Shown here piece by piece: positions 59,205 through 64,000 of a stretch of DNA of 64,000 nt (positions are counted from its first letter, which is position 1; every line of letters begins with the position of its first letter). Source of the DNA: Caballeronia hypogeia (GTDB lineage: Bacteria; Pseudomonadota; Gammaproteobacteria; Burkholderiales; Burkholderiaceae); NCBI RefSeq assembly GCF_001544875.2, contig NZ_FCOA02000014.1, positions 120,067 through 184,066 of the forward strand, written 5' to 3'. The position numbers and the translations under genes are program-made. The notes beneath the pieces were generated by a model. That model made no database searches, was not told the DNA's origin, and was given only the letters and a program-made list of their open reading frames with translations.

Positions 59205-60092
59205 ATGCGTAGCCGCCTGCCGCCGCTCAATCCGCTGCGCGCCTTCGAGGCGACCGCGCGCCATGCCACGGTCGCCAAAGCCGCCGAAGAACTGAACGTC
59301 ACGGCCAGTGCGGTCAGTCATCAGGTGCGCGTGCTGGAGCAATCGCTCGGCGTCGAACTGTTCGTGCGCTCGCGGGCGCGGCTCAAGCTCACGCCGGCGG
59401 GCGAAGCGCTGTTGCCCTCGGTGCGCGGCGCGTTCGAGATGATCGCCACGGCGGTCGCGAAGGTGGGCGAGACGGTCGTCGCGGGAGATCTCGTCGTGTC
59501 GGCGCCGCTGTCGTTTACCTCGCGCTGGCTCGCGCGGCATATCGGCGACTTTCTGCATCGCTATCCGGCGATCAAGCTGAAGCTGATTCCGTCGAACGAC
59601 GACAAGGAAATCTATTCGCCTGACGTGGACGTCTGCATCCGCTACGGCGAAGCGCACTGGAAGGATCGCGCGGTCACGCTGATCGAGCATCCGTCGCTCT
59701 ATCCGGTGGTGAGTCCCGCGTTGATGAACGGCCCGAAGGCGATCCGCTCGCCCGACGACCTGCGCCACTATGCGCTGTTCTGCGAGCACGCCGGTTCATG
59801 GATGCGCTGGCTGATGGAGGCCAGGGTGGAGCATCCCGAGCGCATGCGCATTCTGGAGATCGGCAACGCGCATATCGCGGTCGAAGCCGCCCTGCACGGC
59901 CAGGGCGTCGCGCTCGGCGACAGCATCTCCGTGCGCGACGATCTCGTCGAGGGCACGCTCGTGCGGCCGTTCAAGGCAACGGTGCCGTCGCGGCATCCGT
60001 ATCACATCGTGCGGCCGCCGGAGCGCGCGGATTCGCCGCTCGCCTCCGTATTCGTCTTCTGGCTCGAACAGCAACTGAGCGAGTCGGCGTAA
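59205..60092 (+). CDS. LysR family regulator (GcvA-type)
   Basis: A 295-residue regulator. MRSRLPPLNPLRAFEATARH and VTASAVSHQVRVLEQSLGVELF give the GcvA-type start and HTH (residues 1-60). The effector domain begins near 90 (DLVVSAPLSFTSRWLARHIGDF). It is divergent from the argH-like operon, with a palindrome between them, so it is that operon's likely regulator. Confidence 0.9.
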   Translation: MRSRLPPLNPLRAFEATARHATVAKAAEELNVTASAVSHQVRVLEQSLGVELFVRSRARLKLTPAGEALLPSVRGAFEMIATAVAKVGETVVAGDLVVSAPLSFTSRWLARHIGDFLHRYPAIKLKLIPSNDDKEIYSPDVDVCIRYGEAHWKDRAVTLIEHPSLYPVVSPALMNGPKAIRSPDDLRHYALFCEHAGSWMRWLMEARVEHPERMRILEIGNAHIAVEAALHGQGVALGDSISVRDDLVEGTLVRPFKATVPSRHPYHIVRPPERADSPLASVFVFWLEQQLSESA

Positions 60093-60340
60093 CCTTCCGC
60101 TGCTCGCGCAGGCATTCGATGAGCGGAGAAGAGCGCCGTCGATCCGACGATGCGGAACGAGTGTTGCTGATGTCGCCCGCTATTGCGATTTCATCAGACG
60201 CGATCGCACCGGCCGATCGCGACAGTGCGCGAAACCACACAGACATTGCGTACCGGGTGCATTGATTCGCTCCGCCATTAGCGATACTTTTACACCTGTC
60301 CTGGTCGTCGAATTCCCGTCAACGAGAGGAGATCCGTTTC

Positions 60341-60811
60341 GTGAAGAGAGCGTTGGTTGTCTCGTGCATCATCGTCCTGGGCGCGATAGTCGGCGGCTGC
60401 GGCAAGAAGGGTTCGGAAAGCGCCACGGCGGCGTCGGGCGCATCAGCGAGTGAAGCGCCGGTTCAGCCGGTGCAGGGCGCGAGCGATGCCGCCGCCGCAT
60501 CGGGCGCGCAAAAGGCGGGCCCACTCGGCGCGGTCACGAAGAAGGCATTGCCAGCGGAAGCCGCCGACACGCTGCGGCTCATCAAGGCGGGCGGCCCTTA
60601 TCCCTACGGCGAGGACGGCGTCCTGTTCCGCAACAGCGCGCTCATGCTGCCGGAACATCCGCGCGGCTACTATCGCGCCTACACGGTTCGCACGCCCGGC
60701 GCGACGGATCGCGGGCAACGCCGGATCGTATGCGGCGGAGCGCGCAAGCAGATCAAGGACTGCTACTACACCGAGGATTACTACGCCAGCTTCAAACGCA
60801 TTTCAGAATGA
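60341..60811 (+). CDS. Lipoprotein with a degenerate RNase Sa/barnase-type domain
   Basis: A 156-residue protein. Residues 1-20 are a lipoprotein signal (VGGC, lipid-anchored at Cys20), 21-65 an Ala/Ser-rich linker, and 68-156 align by eye with guanyl-specific RNase Sa: LPAEAADTLRLI, GPYPYGEDGVLFRN, YYRAYTVRTPGA, RRIVCGG and YYTEDYYASFKRI. RNase Sa uses Glu54, Arg69 and His85. Here the Glu position is Ala113 and the His position Tyr147; only Arg128 is kept. The fold is probably intact but RNA cleavage should be lost. Function unknown; a structural or inhibitor-binding role is possible. Confidence 0.8.
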   Translation: MKRALVVSCIIVLGAIVGGCGKKGSESATAASGASASEAPVQPVQGASDAAAASGAQKAGPLGAVTKKALPAEAADTLRLIKAGGPYPYGEDGVLFRNSALMLPEHPRGYYRAYTVRTPGATDRGQRRIVCGGARKQIKDCYYTEDYYASFKRISE

Positions 60812-60832
60812 AGACGGGATCGACCGTCGCGC

Positions 60833-62779
60833 TCAACGCTTGGCATTGAGCCTTCGCCACAGCGTCGTCTTGCTTATGCCGAGCGCCTTGCACACGGCGT
60901 CCCGATCGCCGCCGAATGCGGCAAGCGAAGCGCGCACCTGATCGGCTTCCACCGAACGGCTCAGATCGCGAAGCGAGATATCCGCGCTGCTTTCGGATCG
61001 GCTCTCGAACAACTCGGGCGCGATCGCTTCCAGTTCGTCCAGGGTCAGCGCGACGGGCCGATCGCCATCGACATCCATGTCCGCGATCTCCACCGCAATG
61101 CGCTCGACGATGTTCTGCAACTCCCGAACATTGCCGGGCCACGGATACTGGCCGAGGCCCTGCTCGACCGGCGCGAGCACGCGCGCCGCCGCATCGCGGT
61201 CGGGCACGCGCAGCGCGAGCGCGCGGTCGCGCCTGACGGCCTGCATCAGCAGCGCCGTGGCCAACGGCAGAATGTCGCTTGCGCGCGCGCGCAACGGCGG
61301 CAGCGCGACGCTCAGAATATTGATGCGATAAAAGAGATCGGCCCGGAACGATCCGTCGGCGACCCCTTCGGCGAGCGAGCGATGGGTCGCGGCAATCACG
61401 CGAATATCGACGCGCGTCGGCTCCGTCGATCCGAGGCGGATGACTTCCCGCTCCTGCAGCACGCGCAACAGCCGGCTTTGCAGCGAAGGCGGCATCTCGC
61501 CGATTTCGTCGAGAAACAAGGTTCCGCGATGCGCCGCCTCGATCAAGCCGGCCTTGCCGCCCTTGCGCGCTCCGGTGAACGCGCCTTCCTCATAGCCGAA
61601 CAGTTCGCTTTCCAGCAGCGCTTCGGGAAACGCGCCGCAGTTCATCGCGACGAACGGAAAGTCCTTGCGGCGGCTCAGGCGATGCATGCTCTGCGCAACC
61701 ATTTCCTTGCCCGTACCGCTTTCGCCGAGGATCAGCACGGTGGCGTCCGATTTGGCGTAACGGCGCACGAGCGCCCTCACCCGCTCGATCGGCTCCGACT
61801 CGCCGACCACATCCTCCAGCCGATAGCGCGCGACGAATTCCTGCGCGCCCTGCCGCGATCGCAGCGTGCGATCGAGCCGCTCGACCGCGCGCGATTCCTG
61901 GAACGTGAAGATCGTGCCGCCCGAGACGCCGTCGGCGGCCAGCGGTCCGCGATGGATCGCGTAGCTCACGCCGCGCACCGCGCCGAACACGTCGCCGTCG
62001 GCGACGGGCAGGACGCCTTCGAGTTCGGGCGCGACATCGAGCAGCCCGTGTCCGACCGCGCGCGATGCGTCGGCGATACCGAGCGCGGCCGCCAGCCGGC
62101 GATTGATCGCTTCGATGCGCCCTCCCGCATCGACCGCGACGACGCCATCGCGAAGATGCTGCAGCAGGTTATCCAGCCGATTGCGCCGCGCGACTTCCCG
62201 GCGCATCGCTTCGGCGACTTCGAGCGCGGTCTCGAACGCGGCCACGACAGACGTGCGCGAATACAGGAACACCGAGTGCATGCCCGCGTCGGCCGCCAGA
62301 TCCGCGACGAGACCGGGACCGACCACGACATCCACGCCGCGATCGCGCAGATCCAGCACGAGGTTCTCCGCGTCCTGTGCCGAGCGATACGACTCACAGA
62401 TCACGTCGATGCCATAGGCGCCGAGGAAGCGGCGGATTTCCGCGGGCGTGTCGCCGTGCGTGACGAGCGCGACGCTCGCGCCTTCGCGCCGCGCCTTGGT
62501 GAGCGCGTGCATCACGTCGAATCCGGTCGGGCTGATGACCACGACCGGCACCGACACGCGGCTCTTGAGATAAGCGCCATTGGAGCCGCCCGCCACGACC
62601 ACGTCCGGCCGCCCGTCGCGTGCGGATTCGATGCTGCTCGCGGCGTCCTCATAGCCGAGCGGGATGACATCGAGTTCGGCGCGGTCGGCATAGGCGCCGG
62701 CGATATCGATGAACAACTGCCTGAGCCGGCTGATGCCGACGGCCCAGATGCGCGGGCGAGAAACGGTTTCGATGGGCAT
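60833..62779 (-). CDS. prpR: Propionate catabolism sigma-54-dependent activator
   Basis: A 648-residue activator. Residues 1-190 form the PrpR N-terminal sensor domain (RIWAVGISRLRQLF, VVAGGSNGAYLKS); 200-310 a PAS-like region; 325-560 the AAA+ domain with GESGTGKE (352-359), GAFTGA (399-404), LFLDEIGE (421-428); the C-terminus a Fis-type helix-turn-helix (DAVCKALGISKTTLWRRLN). It senses 2-methylcitrate in Salmonella. It is divergent from prpB, whose promoter is sigma-54 type. Confidence 0.92.
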   Translation of the reverse strand: MPIETVSRPRIWAVGISRLRQLFIDIAGAYADRAELDVIPLGYEDAASSIESARDGRPDVVVAGGSNGAYLKSRVSVPVVVISPTGFDVMHALTKARREGASVALVTHGDTPAEIRRFLGAYGIDVICESYRSAQDAENLVLDLRDRGVDVVVGPGLVADLAADAGMHSVFLYSRTSVVAAFETALEVAEAMRREVARRNRLDNLLQHLRDGVVAVDAGGRIEAINRRLAAALGIADASRAVGHGLLDVAPELEGVLPVADGDVFGAVRGVSYAIHRGPLAADGVSGGTIFTFQESRAVERLDRTLRSRQGAQEFVARYRLEDVVGESEPIERVRALVRRYAKSDATVLILGESGTGKEMVAQSMHRLSRRKDFPFVAMNCGAFPEALLESELFGYEEGAFTGARKGGKAGLIEAAHRGTLFLDEIGEMPPSLQSRLLRVLQEREVIRLGSTEPTRVDIRVIAATHRSLAEGVADGSFRADLFYRINILSVALPPLRARASDILPLATALLMQAVRRDRALALRVPDRDAAARVLAPVEQGLGQYPWPGNVRELQNIVERIAVEIADMDVDGDRPVALTLDELEAIAPELFESRSESSADISLRDLSRSVEADQVRASLAAFGGDRDAVCKALGISKTTLWRRLNAKR

Positions 62780-62828
62780 GTTCGTGTATGCGGACGAAGC
62801 GGAGGAGCGCGTCCAGTATGCGCTTTCG

Positions 62829-62864
62829 ATTTCAGCTTCGAAATATGAAATTTCAGTTGTGAAA
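62829..62864. promoter_or_regulatory. Probable PrpR upstream activating sites
   Basis: ATTTC-N6-GAAAT (62829-62844) and TTTCA-GTTG-TGAAA (62851-62864) are inverted repeats with the same arm logic, about 90-125 bases upstream of the predicted transcript start, the usual distance for sigma-54 enhancers. Confidence 0.55.
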
Positions 62865-62929
62865 GAACGATCGTGCTATGAGAATTTGTTTTCCATTAAA
62901 AATCAATTACTTATAAAAATATCCAGCGC

Positions 62930-62945
62930 TGGCACGCAATCTGCA
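62930..62945 (+). promoter_or_regulatory. Sigma-54 (-24/-12) promoter of prpBC
   Basis: TGGCAC-GCAAT-CTGCA matches the TGGCAC-N5-TTGCA consensus except one base, with exact GG-N10-GC spacing. It lies just before prpB and opposite a sigma-54 activator gene. Confidence 0.8.
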
Positions 62946-62975
62946 TAGATGTGCGCACTTTTTCAGGAGACAAAC

Positions 62976-63872
62976 GTGAATTCCGAATTCCAGTCCGCAC
63001 AGACCGCAGGCGCGCGTTTCCGCCAGGCCGTCCGCGAAGAATCCCCGCTTCAGGTCGTAGGAGCAATCACCGCCTACGCTGCGAAGATGGCCGAAGCCGT
63101 CGGCTTCAAGGCGCTGTATCTGTCCGGCGGCGGCGTGGCCGCCAATTCGCTCGGCATGCCCGACCTGGGAATCAGCACGATGGAAGACGTGCTGATCGAC
63201 GCGCGCCGCATCACGGACGCGTCCTCGCTGCCGCTGATGGTCGATATCGACACTGGCTGGGGCGGCGCCTTCAACATCGCGCGCACGGTGCGCTCGTTCA
63301 TCAAGGCGGGCGTGGCGGCGGTCCATATGGAAGATCAGGTTGGGCAGAAGCGTTGCGGGCATCGTCCGGGCAAGGAAGTCGTGCCGACCGGCGAAATGGT
63401 CGATCGCGTGAAAGCCGCCGTCGATGCGCGCACCGACGAATCGTTCGTCATCATGGCGCGCACCGATGCCGCCGCGTCCGAAGGCATCGACGCGGCGATC
63501 GAGCGCGCGGTCGCGTATGTCGAAGCGGGCGCGGACATGATCTTCCCCGAAGCAATGAAGACGCTCGACGACTATCGCCGCTTCAAGGCCGCCGTGCGCG
63601 TGCCGATCCTCGCGAACCTGACCGAGTTCGGCTCGACGCCGATGTTTACCGTCGACGAACTGAAGGACGCGAACGTGGATATCGCGCTGTATTGCTGCGG
63701 CGCGTATCGCGCGATGAACGCGGCGGCGCTGAATTTTTATGAAACCGTGAAGCGCGACGGCACGCAAAAAGCCGCCGTCGAAACGATGCAGACGCGCGCC
63801 GATCTGTACAAATACCTCGGCTATCACGCCTACGAAGACAAGCTCGACCAATTGTTCGCAGCTAAGAAATAA
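62976..63872 (+). CDS. prpB: 2-Methylisocitrate lyase (GTG start)
   Basis: A 298-residue TIM-barrel lyase that splits 2-methylisocitrate to pyruvate and succinate, the last step of the methylcitrate cycle. LYLSGGGVAANSLGMPDLGIS near 48-67, metal stretch VDIDTGWGG and KRCGH (125-129) with Cys127 are present. I choose the GTG at 62976 because AGGAG stands six bases before it and the protein then begins like other PrpB; an ATG at 62949 has no ribosome site. It precedes prpC by 23 bases. Confidence 0.93.
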   Translation: MNSEFQSAQTAGARFRQAVREESPLQVVGAITAYAAKMAEAVGFKALYLSGGGVAANSLGMPDLGISTMEDVLIDARRITDASSLPLMVDIDTGWGGAFNIARTVRSFIKAGVAAVHMEDQVGQKRCGHRPGKEVVPTGEMVDRVKAAVDARTDESFVIMARTDAAASEGIDAAIERAVAYVEAGADMIFPEAMKTLDDYRRFKAAVRVPILANLTEFGSTPMFTVDELKDANVDIALYCCGAYRAMNAAALNFYETVKRDGTQKAAVETMQTRADLYKYLGYHAYEDKLDQLFAAKK

Positions 63873-63895
63873 CCCTTGTTTCAGGAGACGAATCG

Positions 63896-64000
63896 ATGAG
63901 CGAAGCAGACAACAGCACCGCATCCGCCGGCGCATTCAAGCCGAAGAAATCCGTCGCGCTGTCGGGCGTGACTGCCGGTAATACCGCGCTGTGCACGGTG
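63896..64000 (+). CDS. prpC: 2-Methylcitrate synthase (partial, 3' end outside window)
   Basis: Only 35 codons are visible: MSEADNSTASAGAFKPKKS then VALSGVTAGNTALCTV, the usual start of methylcitrate synthases (KKSVALSGVxAGNTALCTVG). It joins propionyl-CoA to oxaloacetate. AGGAG lies eight bases before the ATG. Same operon as prpB. Confidence 0.88.
   Translation, partial: MSEADNSTASAGAFKPKKSVALSGVTAGNTALCTV

Overview
The window is GC-rich, has very short intergenic gaps, and its gene content (oxlT-oxc-frc oxalate genes, prpR/prpB/prpC, a trimeric porin, many LysR and IclR regulators, ACS-type MFS transporters) points to a Burkholderiaceae genome of the Burkholderia, Paraburkholderia or Caballeronia type. 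The mix of catabolic operons, each beside its own regulator, suggests a secondary chromosome or megaplasmid; that placement is inference. I saw no rRNA, tRNA, CRISPR array, insertion sequence or phage gene. Most genes lie on the minus strand.

Layout. 1-2360: a tightly coupled minus-strand operon (ketopantoate-reductase-like, VOC, MaoC hydratase, CaiB-type CoA transferase, the last cut by the window edge). 2750-5371: an MFS transporter with a TTG start and a LysR regulator. 5505-7572: a plus-strand pair of a TauD-type dioxygenase and an isocitrate-lyase/PEP-mutase-family lyase, closed by a terminator. 7672-7790: the tail of a lost quinone oxidoreductase. 8584-18294: a sugar-acid or dicarboxylate catabolic cluster (RraA-type aldolase, 2-hydroxyacid dehydrogenase, SMP-30 lactonase, three MFS carriers, porin, Tat-exported amidohydrolase) facing an IclR regulator. 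18315-26849: a second IclR-controlled cluster (crotonase, spermidine/putrescine-type ABC importer with a fused permease, acyl-CoA ligase, IclR, D-amino-acid dehydrogenase type oxidase). 27093-27850: a decayed patch holding fragments of an ABC permease and a FAD-linked oxidase. 28863-33802: FAH-family hydrolase, pntA, pntB and a ketopantoate reductase. 34081-39361: PAS protein and the oxalate module frc, oxc, oxlT. 39743-44639: DUF2252 protein, a divergent NRAMP transporter and a GntP permease. 44809-49197: prolyl-tRNA deacylase-like protein, aspartase, LysR and MFS. 49400-51989: small DUF2945 protein, RibD-type reductase and a FAD-linked oxidase. 52015-60092: an operon of ArgH-like lyase, polar-amino-acid ABC importer, two polysaccharide-deacetylase-fold proteins and an MmgE/PrpD protein, divergent from a LysR gene. 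60341-64000: a lipoprotein with a degenerate RNase Sa fold, then prpR divergent from prpB and prpC with a sigma-54 promoter.

The best candidates for something new are the ArgH/ABC/deacetylase/PrpD operon (with one deacetylase that has lost its metal-binding histidines), the RNase-Sa-like lipoprotein lacking two of three catalytic residues, and the operator families read directly from the DNA: a shared 15-bp palindrome in the second IclR cluster and a 20-bp-phased repeat in the first. All functional names are read from protein sequence by eye; no database search was run.
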